This document shows, in pieces, positions 8,802 to 16,899 of a stretch of DNA of 19,441 nt. The notes under the pieces are model-generated. The model was given only the letters and a program-made list of their open reading frames with translations, was not told the DNA's origin and made no database searches. Both the position numbers and the translations under genes were made by a program. Source of the stretch: Triparma columacea (taxonomy: Eukaryota; Sar; Bolidophyceae; Parmales; Triparmaceae); contig BRYA01000390.1 of NCBI GenBank assembly GCA_030267965.1, positions 1 through 19,441 of the forward strand, read 5' to 3'. Every line of letters starts with the position of its first letter. Within the stretch, counting starts at the first letter, position 1.

Positions 8802-9731
8802 TCACACAAGATACGAGTACTTGCTATCGTCGCTAACCATATCCTCAATCCTCTCAAGTATCCCCTCCCACTCCTCCCCCACGTCCCTACCCCCCTCCCA
8901 GTCCTTATCGTAAACAGCGGAACGACGGGAAAAGAGAAGCTCGTGCTCGTAGGACTCGAGCCAAACTTCAAAGAGGTTATCGGAATCTGTACCCATGGTA
9001 CGGTGGAATACGGATACGACGGAACCGAAACGAGAGAGGATCGTTGACTCAATTAACTCAAGGCTCTGTGATTTGGGAAGGGTTAGGGGGGGGGAGTGAG
9101 TTTTGGGTTCATTACCTTTACCCCCCCCCACCCTCATCCCCCATCTACAATCTAGATAAACATACTAGCTGCACTAACATACCTTTTTGTCCTCCTCCCT
9201 CTCCTTGTTTTCAAGCATAGGTCCCGTAACAACAACGAGTTTCCCTCTTTCCTTAGGTTCCTTCTTATGAACGGCCTCCTTAAGGTCCCATGTGTTCATC
9301 TCTTCATCCTCATCAAAGAACGCATGCGACTCTAACCACTCCTTTTCCACGAGCTCTAAAGCCTCGGCGGGAGTAAGAGGGACGGGGGGGGTAGGAGGAG
9401 GTGAGGGAGTTGAGGTAGAAGACTTTGGAGGACGACCACGACGCTTGGTGGATGATTTTGGGGACTCTGATGAAGGGTCGGATGATTCTTCGGAGGATTC
9501 ATTATCGATTGTTGAAGAAATAACGAATGTTGAACGTTTTAAGTTTGTAGGTTGTTTTGAGGAGGAAAATTTGGGGGAAGTGATGGAAACTTTCATCACG
9601 ACATCAGGTTGGGGGGGTTTTCTATTTATACCTCTATTACCACGAGTTATCGATGGAATTGAGAATGTATGGCTATATGAGATAAGGAGAGACAGAAAAA
9701 CAACGATGTAACTCTTATTAAGCGATCTCAT
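8802..9731 (-). CDS. Unrecognised protein with plastid-type leader and AT-hook-like motif
   Basis: Model: complement(join(8802..9065,9183..9731)), 270 residues, one 117-nt phase-0 intron (GACAAAAAG|GTATGT, ...aaatcacag|AGC). I do not recognise the family. The N-terminus is a clear signal peptide (IVVFLSLLISY, 9-19) ending SHT|FSIPS, so Phe directly follows the likely cleavage site, as in secondary-plastid targeting. A Ser/Pro-rich basic region contains KRRGRPPKS (96-104), whose GRP core is that of an AT-hook. The C-terminal 150 residues look folded: LTPAEALELVEKEWLESHAF, then WDLKEAVHKKEP, LVVVTGPMLE, and after the junction SLELIESTILSRFG and NLFEVWLESYEHELLF. Exon 2 ends in an acidic helix. 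It might act on plastid DNA, but the hook is one weak motif. Confidence 0.72.
9066..9182 (-). other. Intron with perfect G9/C9 complementary tracts
   Basis: The single intron of the 8802-9731 gene has, on the plus strand, nine G at 9086-9094 and nine C at 9121-9129. On the sense strand this is a G9 tract followed, after 26 nt, by a C9 tract, a potential 9-bp GC stem in the middle of a 117-nt intron. The ends are GTATGT and ...CACAG. Confidence 0.75.
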
Positions 9732-10222
9732 GGTGAAATAATGGCTTAATTGTGACAGGCTGAAGTGAAGGTTGGAAGGGAAGGTCAGGAGAAGGAGCAG
9801 AAAGACTCACTTTTGGGCAGGCTGCTTGAGAATCACTAACGCGAACGAACGTTTGTGAAAAAATATTTTGCACGCTTACATATGTCGCACGGACTTGTGA
9901 AGCAAATTATATCAAAGTCTGATAGCGACATTGGCGCCAGAGAACTAAATATATTTAATATCTACTGAATAAATATCCATTTATCAAACTAGCGCTCGAT
10001 ATTCGAGCCACCATTAACATCCTTATCACTCCATATTGTTCCAGGTACGTCGTTAGTGAACTGAAAAGGCGTTGAAAAAATCTGAAATAGGGCGCACTTC
10101 CGACATCTGAATCTTCACCTGCACACCACATTTCCCCAGTCTGTCCCTCTACCTGCGACGACAGCAGTTCTCCACCCTGTTCATACCGCGACTCTCCTCA
10201 CTTCACACTCCCCATAGTAGCG
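9732..10222. promoter_or_regulatory. Divergent promoter region of the 9731 gene and PRPP synthetase
   Basis: The 491 bp lie between two divergent starts, the widest divergent gap in the window. The centre is AT-rich (9945-9990, with ATATATTTAATAT-like sequence), and a C/T-rich stretch (10125-10215) precedes the PRPP synthetase start, probably its 5' UTR. I find no supported coding sequence or RNA gene. Confidence 0.45.
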
Positions 10223-11793
10223 ATGTTTAGTAGATTAGGTCCCAAGACAATCCCTGTCCTCTGCGGTGGGTTGTTAGTGGGAAGTCAATTTTTCAACAAT
10301 CCCTACAGTGATGTTACTAATAATCTTCAAACGAGCCGTCATGCTAATTGCGACGAGTCTAAAGTAGAAGAGGGACTCACTACTAAGAAGGTGAGGGAAA
10401 TAATGGGCACACAAACAACATGTCGTCTGAAATCTTATTCCAGACTGCTCTGGATATTGCCTTGAGTGTCGCAGAGGGCGATTCAAAGGACGATGCTTTG
10501 GATGTGTATTATTTGGGCGTACGCGAGAGGGATAGAATACATGGCGATAGGCACCGCAATCACAAATCATCCTAACCAATCACCCCCACAATCCATAACC
10601 CCACCCCCAACCCCCTAGATGTACTTCTACCGCGCCCCCGTCGGCAACATGGTCGCAAAGACCGAGCGCAACGTCCTCCTAACGCTCCCCCAATCCCGCA
10701 CCCTCGGCAAGGACGTAGCCAAGCTCCTCCACCTCCCCCCCGGTGGTCTAACAGTTTCCAAGTTCAAGGACGGCGAGACCTCCGTTAAAGTCGACGCCTC
10801 AGTCCGCGGGAAGGACGTATTCGTACTCTCCTCAACCACGACGAACGACTCTATTATCGAGACACTCCTTACAATCTCCACCCTCCGTCGTGCCTCCGCA
10901 AAGTCCATCTGCGCAATCATACCATACTACGGGTACGGTAGACTCGACATGAAGAGGAAGCGCGAACCCATCGCTGCAGCTGACATCGCAATGATGCTCG
11001 AGTCCATGGGTGTAGACTCTGTCATCCTCATGGATATCCATAATGACTCCGTAGCTGGGTTCTTTAACTTGGACATACCGGTTGATAACTTGGAGACGGG
11101 ACCGGTGGCGGCGGCGTTCTTTAATGAACAACTTGAGGGGGACGAGAATGTCGTGGTGGTTGCTCCTCATGAAGGACAGGTCAATAGGGCCAGCGACTTT
11201 AGAAAAAGGTTTCAACAGGTAAGACAAAGGGAGGGGGGAGCGGAGTGCAGAGTTATATTCGGGTTATGTATTCGGTATATATTTTGGTAAAGCGAATCTC
11301 AATTAGTTAACCGGCCTTGACCAACAAAATTTCCCCTTTCCCCCATCTCCCTTTCCCTCTCTTAATCCCTTAGCTGGCCGGTCTGGAAGTCCCCATGGTG
11401 TTCGTATCCAAGACCCGTCAGCGTCCCGGTGAGTTAATCCCCTGCAAGGAGTTGATCGGCGACGTCCGTGGTAAGACCTGCATAATCGTCGACGACATCG
11501 TGGACTCCGGAACCACTTTAACCGATAACGTAAGGCTCCTTAAGGAGAAGGGTGCGAAAAGGGTGTACGCGTACGCCACACACGGACTATTCACGGGAGA
11601 GGGGGGAGGGAAGGGACTAGAGAAGGACATGTCGGGGCTGGAGTACCTACTTGTTACGAACACGGTCTACCATAGGAAGGAGGAACTGGGGGGGAAAATC
11701 AAACAACTAAGCGTGGCACCGCTGCTGGCGGAAGCTATCGCGAGGACGGTGGCGAAGAGAAGCATAAGCGGGATACTTAATGTGGAAGATTAG
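10223..11793 (+). CDS. PRPS: Ribose-phosphate pyrophosphokinase (PRPP synthetase)
   Basis: Model: join(10223..10390,10619..11218,11374..11793), 395 residues, introns of 228 and 155 nt, both phase 0. It makes PRPP from ribose 5-phosphate and ATP for purine, pyrimidine, histidine and NAD synthesis. Seen in order: KFKDGETSVKV (family SDGE motif); PYYGYGRLDMKRKREPIAAADIA with the MESMGVDSV-type helix; MDIHNDSVAGFF (ATP-site His); and the PRPP-binding loop CIIVDDIVDSGTTL at about 292-305. Two departures: the usual PDAGG..RA segment reads PHEGQVNRASDF, and exon 1 adds about 56 residues with a hydrophobic stretch (IPVLCGGLLVGSQFF). That extension could be a targeting or anchor sequence. Starting at Met57, the first codon of exon 2, would give a protein of more usual length, but the exon-1 splice (AAGAAG|GTGAGG) is good. 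Sideroflexin follows 336 bp downstream on the same strand. Confidence 0.92.
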
Positions 11794-12129
11794 AGATGGG
11801 CATTCAACGAGTTGTTGGACAAATCGCGCATAATTACCTTTTGGAGTGTGCTTGTGTAAGGTTGTTGAACCCACACCTCAACACCTCGACACTGATTTGT
11901 CGCCCCGAATTCTTGAACCATTTTTTAATCTCTAAACATTTCCGCCAAATTGCATCGAAATACGACACCGTAGCACAAACAATAACTTGTTGTCTCTCTC
12001 CTTCTACCTCAAGCCATATTAGGCTGAAATAAAGGCCAAAGTAGCCACACCTACAACACCTCAGGGCGTGACAAGATTAGTATTTAGTGCTCATAAAATC
12101 TTATTTCAAACGCTTTACTATTCCTCACT
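11794..12129. other. Intergenic between PRPP synthetase and sideroflexin
   Basis: The 336 bp of moderate composition contain the 3' UTR of one gene and the promoter of the next. A short open frame from 11796 has no motif and follows the PRPP synthetase stop immediately, so I do not call it. No RNA gene is seen. Confidence 0.45.
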
Positions 12130-13848
12130 ATGACATCCCCGTCATTCTCACTTGTAGCTGCCGCAGCAGCTGCCGGAATAACGACCTGTGCAGTTGGGGC
12201 TGAGTTTGGACAGGCCTTCGAAGATAAAGAGGACTGCCCTGACTTTGTTAAATCATTTAAGGGACAGACAAGGTACAATCTTGACACTTTTCAGGTAAGA
12301 AAAAGGGGTGGGGTGGGGAGGGAAAGGAGGGCAGAGTAGTGGGAGTGAGAATGGAGGATTGAGGTTGAGGAAAAGGCGGACATTATGCAGGGACCATTTT
12401 TGAATGCGTCTATTGCAAGTAACTCATACGAGCATTCGTTCCTCCTCCCCTCCCTCCCCCCAACCTTCCTCCCAGGGACGTTTTAAGAACCTGTTTTACG
12501 CTTATAACCCCCTCCTTATGTTGAAGACTTCCGAATACTGCCTCCAAGGTGCTAAGGAGATTCAGGAGCTTAAGGAGAGACACAGAAACGGGGAGGATAT
12601 TATGAAGGGGATTACAAAGGAAGAGGTGAGGGAGGCGAAGAACGAACGAAGCGAGCTGTTTGGAAAGTTGTGTAGCATTTGTTCCGTTGAAGAGATGGAA
12701 CTACAAAGTGATGGAAATTATGATACGCAACGTGCATTACGGAGACACGCGTAATGCTTTGACACCAGAAGTCTTAAAATGGCCGCCGAACGATCATACT
12801 GGGGAACGAAACACCATAACCATATCACAATGACAATCTAATCTTCCCCCCTTCCCCGAATAAACTCCCTTTAACCCACTTCTGTCGCTTTCTCGTCTTA
12901 GAACTTGAGGCTTTGGAAGCTTAAGCAGGAGGTCGACAGCGCCATCCACCCCGATACAGGTGAAATAGTCCCCGAGCCGTTCCGAATGTCCGGTTACGTC
13001 CCCTTCAACGGTCCGATATGCGTGTTCCAGGTAACCTCCTCCTCCACCCTCCCAATAGTATTCTGGAACTGGGCGAACCAGTCCCAGAACGCCCTCGTGA
13101 ACTACTTCAACAGGAACGCCGCGAGCGCCATGAGCGACAAGACCCTAATGAAGTCCTACACCGGTGCCGTCTTCGGTGCCATGACGGTAGCCATGGGTCT
13201 CGCGACCTTCGTCAAGCGCACCTTCTCCCCCAAGAAGGCGGCCCGGCTCCTCCAGTTCGTGACGTTCCCTGCGTGCGTGGTTGCGAGCAGCATGAACTGC
13301 TACATCGTTAGGGCACCGGAGATGGACGTGGGAGTACCGGTACTCGACGGTCAGGGGAACGATATTCTGCCCGGGAAATTGAGCAAGGTGGCAGCGACTA
13401 AAGGGGTTTACGAGACCACGGCGAGCAGGGCGTTCCTTCAGGTGAGGAGGGAAAGGGGAGGGTTAAATGCGGGTATTCTCAGGTTCGATATTTAAGGCCA
13501 GCAACCTCTAAAACGTTCAGCCATTCTCACCCCCCCCAAACTCTCTCCCCTCCTCTCTTCCCTTAGATACCCGTGTACTTCGTCCCACCCCTGCTAACCT
13601 CAATGGTCCCCCCTCTGAAGGCAATCATAACCCGAACCCCATCACTATCCGTACCCATAACAACCTACCTCCTACTCGTATCCTTCGGAGTAGGTCTCCC
13701 AGGTGCTTGCGCTGTATTCCCTAAAATAAGCAGCGTTGAATTCGAAGAGCTTGAAGAAGAGTTTAAGGAGGAGGTGGAGAGGAGGGGGGGACCGAAGATC
13801 GTATTTGGGGGGGAGGGTGATAAGGCGTGGTTCGACAGAGGGTTGTAA
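12130..13848 (+). CDS. SFXN: Sideroflexin, mitochondrial inner-membrane serine transporter family
   Basis: Model: join(12130..12294,12476..12625,12902..13441,13567..13848), 378 residues, three phase-0 introns (181, 276 and 125 nt). Sideroflexins carry serine (and perhaps other amino acids) into mitochondria for one-carbon metabolism. Family marks: LWKLKQEVDSAIHPDTGE with HPDTGE at 121-126; PFRMSGYVPFNGPI; the VFWNWANQSQNALVNYFNR segment; SYTGAVFGAMTVAMGLA; VGVPVLDGQGN; and a C-terminus ending WFDRGL, like the YFNKGL end of animal homologues. Several hydrophobic spans (about 130-150, 190-210, 218-235, 290-305, 312-332) agree with the multi-pass fold. The first exon adds an Ala-rich N-terminus (LVAAAAAAGITTCAVGA), making it longer than the usual roughly 320 residues. 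The Fe-S chaperone gene GLRX5 lies in the window but is not adjacent. Confidence 0.95.
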
Positions 13849-13995
13849 GAAACTACGAAAAAAGGGGGGGAGAAGGCTAGGGGGGGAGGGGTAGGGGGGT
13901 AGGGGTTGAACAGGGGGTATGTAGGCGACGTTTTGTAGGCACAGAGAATAAGGAGAAATGTGAAAGTACATGATTTTGTAAGAGGAAAACAAGAT
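13849..13995. other. Convergent 3' gap with plus-strand G-rich tract
   Basis: The 147 bp lie between the sideroflexin stop and the stop of the minus-strand RING-like gene. Positions 13863-13910 carry repeated runs of 4-8 G on the plus strand, just past the sideroflexin stop, a possible pause or quadruplex site in its 3' UTR. Confidence 0.4.
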
Positions 13996-14595
13996 TTAGT
14001 CCTCGCTCGGTTTCGGAGGTGGTTCAAGCACGGTCTTAAAGAAGAGCGACAGTACACCCCAACCCCACTCCGCACCCCTCCTTAAGAGCTCCAAAGGCCT
14101 GCGTAGGGGTCTTAGTAATCTTGCCAAATTCCACAGCAACCCACCACCAAACGCACCACCAGGGTCCAAGGCTAATGTGGGATGCCTGCCTGAATGATCA
14201 CCGATAACAGTGTAACCTTTAGTACCCTTCACGCCAAGGAATCGTGCCCTACCACGAGGGATGCTGAGAGTCGTTCTTATGAGGTCCTCGTCATGAAACT
14301 CAGGGGCAGTGGAAGGGAGGAGGAGAGTGTAACGAATGCGGCCGTGTTTGAAGGATAACTCACGACCTTCATCTAGGGCGGCGTCGCAGAGTTTACGAGC
14401 GTCGTGGAGGACACCTTTTATAAGAGCACGGCAATTGGGACATTTTGAAGTTCCGGAGGAAGACTTTGTCGAGGCTATGTGGAGTATCAAGGGATTTAAA
14501 GTGAAAGAATGAGAACAGGATAGAATGGCGAGAGAGTTTGGGGGGATTGGGGACTGAGTTAGGGTGCACGTTTGGGTTTGCGGGTTCGACTCCAT
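13996..14595 (-). CDS. RING/U-box/SP-RING-like protein, unassigned
   Basis: Single-exon gene, 199 residues. The N-terminus has a zinc-finger-like pattern: C10, C27-x-H29 and C52-x2-C55 in CPNC, with SCSHSFTL in the middle. This matches the C..CxH..CPxC core of SP-RING/U-box/RING folds, but only one Cys replaces the usual first CxxC pair, so it may hold a single zinc or be U-box-like. RING-type domains usually act as ubiquitin or SUMO ligases. After it: a helical stretch with DARKLCDAALDEGRELSF, a region with IRYTLLLPSTAPEFHDEDLIRTTLSIPRG (split about 87-115), and a basic C-terminus (RLLRPLRRPLELLRRG) that might be an amphipathic membrane-associated helix. I do not recognise the C-terminal part. 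It diverges from the sirtuin gene over 74 bp. Confidence 0.65.
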   Translation of the reverse strand: MESNPQTQTCTLTQSPIPPNSLAILSCSHSFTLNPLILHIASTKSSSGTSKCPNCRALIKGVLHDARKLCDAALDEGRELSFKHGRIRYTLLLPSTAPEFHDEDLIRTTLSIPRGRARFLGVKGTKGYTVIGDHSGRHPTLALDPGGAFGGGLLWNLARLLRPLRRPLELLRRGAEWGWGVLSLFFKTVLEPPPKPSED

Positions 14596-14669
14596 TTATT
14601 TTCGTGGAAAAATTTGAGGAGGAGAAAAAGGAAAGATCAAAGGCAAAGTAGGAAGGGGGTTCCTATAGT
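14596..14669. promoter_or_regulatory. Compact divergent promoter, RING-like gene / sirtuin
   Basis: Only 74 bp between two divergent ATGs; purine-rich on the plus strand (GAGGAGAAAAAGGAAAG at 14618-14634). No named element recognised. Co-regulation of the pair is plausible from the spacing only. Confidence 0.4.
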
Positions 14670-16163
14670 ATGGAGGATATTACAATAGCTAAAGATATAG
14701 TCGTTGATAATAGTTTCGACAATAGTATCGACATACCGAAAGATATCAATGAATACATCGCAGGTTATCATAATATAATAGTTGTTGTAGGAGCAGGTTT
14801 ATCGTGAGTACAACTTTTAGGGGATTAGAGGCATTAGAGAAGGATTTATTGTTAGCATTCGAATGATAACCCCAACATCCAATTGGTGACACGTTGTTAT
14901 ATTATTTGAAGCGTACAATCTCTCAATATCTCACCCACTCCCACACCTACCCCACTCTACCCCATACCCATACCTCACACCAGAGTGTCCTGCGGAATAC
15001 CGGACTTCCGATCCCCCTCAGGTCTCTACGCGAACCTCTCCTGCTCTTCCCTTGGTCTAACATGTCCTGAAGATCTCTTTGACCTAAACTTCTTCACAGA
15101 GGACCCCTCCCCATTCTACAAGTTCAGCAAGGAACTCTACGTAGGAGACGACGTTAGACCCAGTAAGGGCCACGAGTGGATCAGAGGACTAGAGGAGAAA
15201 GGAAAGGTGAGCCACTCTTGTTCGTAGTCGTGAAGAACATCAGGGTTTTCAACAGCTAGCCCAAACTAACCAGCCCTTAAATGTTCTCCCCTCCCCCCCC
15301 CTTCCCCTCAGCTCCTCCGCTGCTACACCCAGAACATCGACGGTCTCGAGGTCCGTTCCGGCGTCCCTCCCCCCCTCGTCGTCTACGCCCACGGTTCCCT
15401 AACAACCTCCACCTGCACAACCTGCGGTTTCAAAGTTGAGTACAGGGGTGACGGTGAGGACGGACAGGCCTTCAGGGACGCCGTGGGTAACGGGGTAGTG
15501 CCACTTTGCAGGAAGATTACGGGGGGAGGTAAGAGGACTAAACTAGAGGACGGAACAGCCAAGACAACGGATAGACCAAGGAGGTCTAGCGGGAGGACAA
15601 CGACGTCGAACGCAACACCAAAGACAACGACACCGGTGCAGGGGAGGTGCAACGGGGTGCTGAAACCTGACGTAACGTTCTTCGGCGAGAAGCTGTCACC
15701 GAGGGTAGGGTCGGCACTGAAGGAGGACAGGGAAAAGTGCGACTGCCTGGTGGTCGTGGGGACCAGCTTGAGCGTGGCTCCTATGAGCGGGGTTATGGGG
15801 TACATGGATGGGGCTAAGAAGGTATGCGTGAACAGGGAGTGGGTTGGGGCGGGGAAGGGGTGGGAGTGGGACTGGGGTTTTTTGGGTGATATAGACGACG
15901 TTGTTGGGGGGGGTGGGAGGGTGGAGAGAGGGGGGGGAGGTGGGGGGGGGAGGGGGAAGGGGGAACAGAAGGTGGAGGAAGGGGGGATGGAGGAGGCGAA
16001 ATGCGACTACTGCAACGAACCGGCGGGGGGAAGGGAAGGGGGATGGAGGTGTGATGTATGCTTCGACTTTGACCTGTGCATGAAATGCTTTCAGGAAGGG
16101 GGGGGGGGGAAACACGAGAAGGAGACTGGGGGGAAACACGGATTCACAAACATTGTAGGATGA
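14670..16163 (+). CDS. Class I sirtuin deacylase fused to a C-terminal ZZ zinc finger
   Basis: Model: join(14670..14803,14984..15206,15312..16163), 402 residues; introns phase 2 (180 nt) and phase 0 (105 nt). The first junction rebuilds the NAD motif exactly: GAGLS (41-45) followed by VSCGIPDFRSPSGLY (46-60). Other NAD-dependent deacylase motifs: TQNID (125-129), catalytic His146 in YAHG, KPDVTFFGE (237-245), GTSLSVAPM (269-277) and CVNRE (291-295). The PEDLFDLNFF segment suits the SIRT1/2/3 class. Structural zinc ligands are C154, C157, C185 and C232, with 46 residues between the last pair instead of a few. After a Gly-rich linker (318-345) comes a ZZ-type finger: C350, C353, C366, C369 (WRCDVC), C375, C378 (DLCMKC), H387 and H395. 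ZZ domains bind N-terminal histone H3 or N-degron peptides, so it could guide the deacylase. No targeting peptide is seen; location is probably nuclear or cytosolic. Confidence 0.92.
15905..15963 (+). other. Coding-strand G-run cluster (quadruplex-capable) in the sirtuin linker
   Basis: Runs of G of 3 to 10 nt, broken by single A or T or short AGAGA, encode the GGGG..GGGGGGG linker between the sirtuin domain and the ZZ finger. Four or more G-tracts within 59 nt satisfy the usual G-quadruplex pattern on the coding strand and mRNA. Folding is predicted, not shown. Confidence 0.6.
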
Positions 16164-16899
16164 ATTGGGGACTGCCGAGAGCTTCTTTTATTAGCTGGGT
16201 GTTCCTCCATAGCCGAGCGTTCTCGAGGACAGAATATCGGGCATCCGGCTTCCACCTGTAGCTCCCTCCCCCCAACCCCCCCGCCCCTGACGGTCTTGAA
16301 TCTTATGGGCCTATCGTCTCGGGTTACGAGCTCGCTACTTCCTAATGATAACTTGACCTTCGACGGACACCTCTATGGCCTGTTCGCATTGGCTTCCCGA
16401 TGGTGAATTTCGGAGATTGGGACTTCAATCGACGTTACGGGGGAGACGGAACGTTCTAGCTGTCGTGTCGTATAAATGCTCCCAGATCATATTAACCCTA
16501 AAAAAGAAACCTGAATAATTTACAGTAGGACTCCTAGTACGTACTGGAATTATTCCGTGACGCACAACCGAAAACAACCGGGCCCAGTCAGATTTTATTT
16601 TACACACAACAGGTACCTGCTCCACCTTCACCCCCCTAGTTCGAGCGAAGACCTTTTATAGCCTAACAGACTTTTGTAAGCCCTTGTGCTCATCAATCAC
16701 CTACCTCAAGCATCATAATCAGGTGCGTCCCGCCGCTTATTGCGGATTTATCCTCTCAGTTCCCCGAGTCTCCTGAGTTTCCCACTTCATACACTCAATA
16801 TCTAACCAATCCATATCCTTCCCCGATATCCTTCCTGCACCCTCTGTTTCCTTTGGTTTTCTACCAGCAGGCAAAGAAACGGAGATCTGAGGTTTAGTA
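16164..16899. other. Intergenic region upstream of the LRR gene
   Basis: The 736 bp form the largest gene-free stretch. It holds a C-rich tract at 16261-16290 and a TATAAA at 16471-16476, too far from the 16900 start to be its obvious TATA box unless there is a long 5' UTR or intron. Open frames here have no motif. I looked for tRNA-like arms around GTTCGAGC (16639-16646) and found no matching cloverleaf. Confidence 0.45.

Noticed and set aside
10832..11227. Minus-strand open frame of 131 codons
   Set aside because: Antisense of PRPP synthetase exon 2.
10223..13848. Operon of PRPP synthetase and sideroflexin
   Set aside because: The genes are intron-rich and eukaryotic with 336 bp between them; co-orientation alone does not support a shared transcript.
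15383..16139. Overlapping minus-strand frames of 140 and 147 codons
   Set aside because: Pro/Val/Ser-rich antisense of the sirtuin's G-rich exon; no motif.
16600..16680. tRNA-like TTCGA segment
   Set aside because: The GTTCGAGC string lacks a matching T-arm stem, anticodon arm and acceptor stem.
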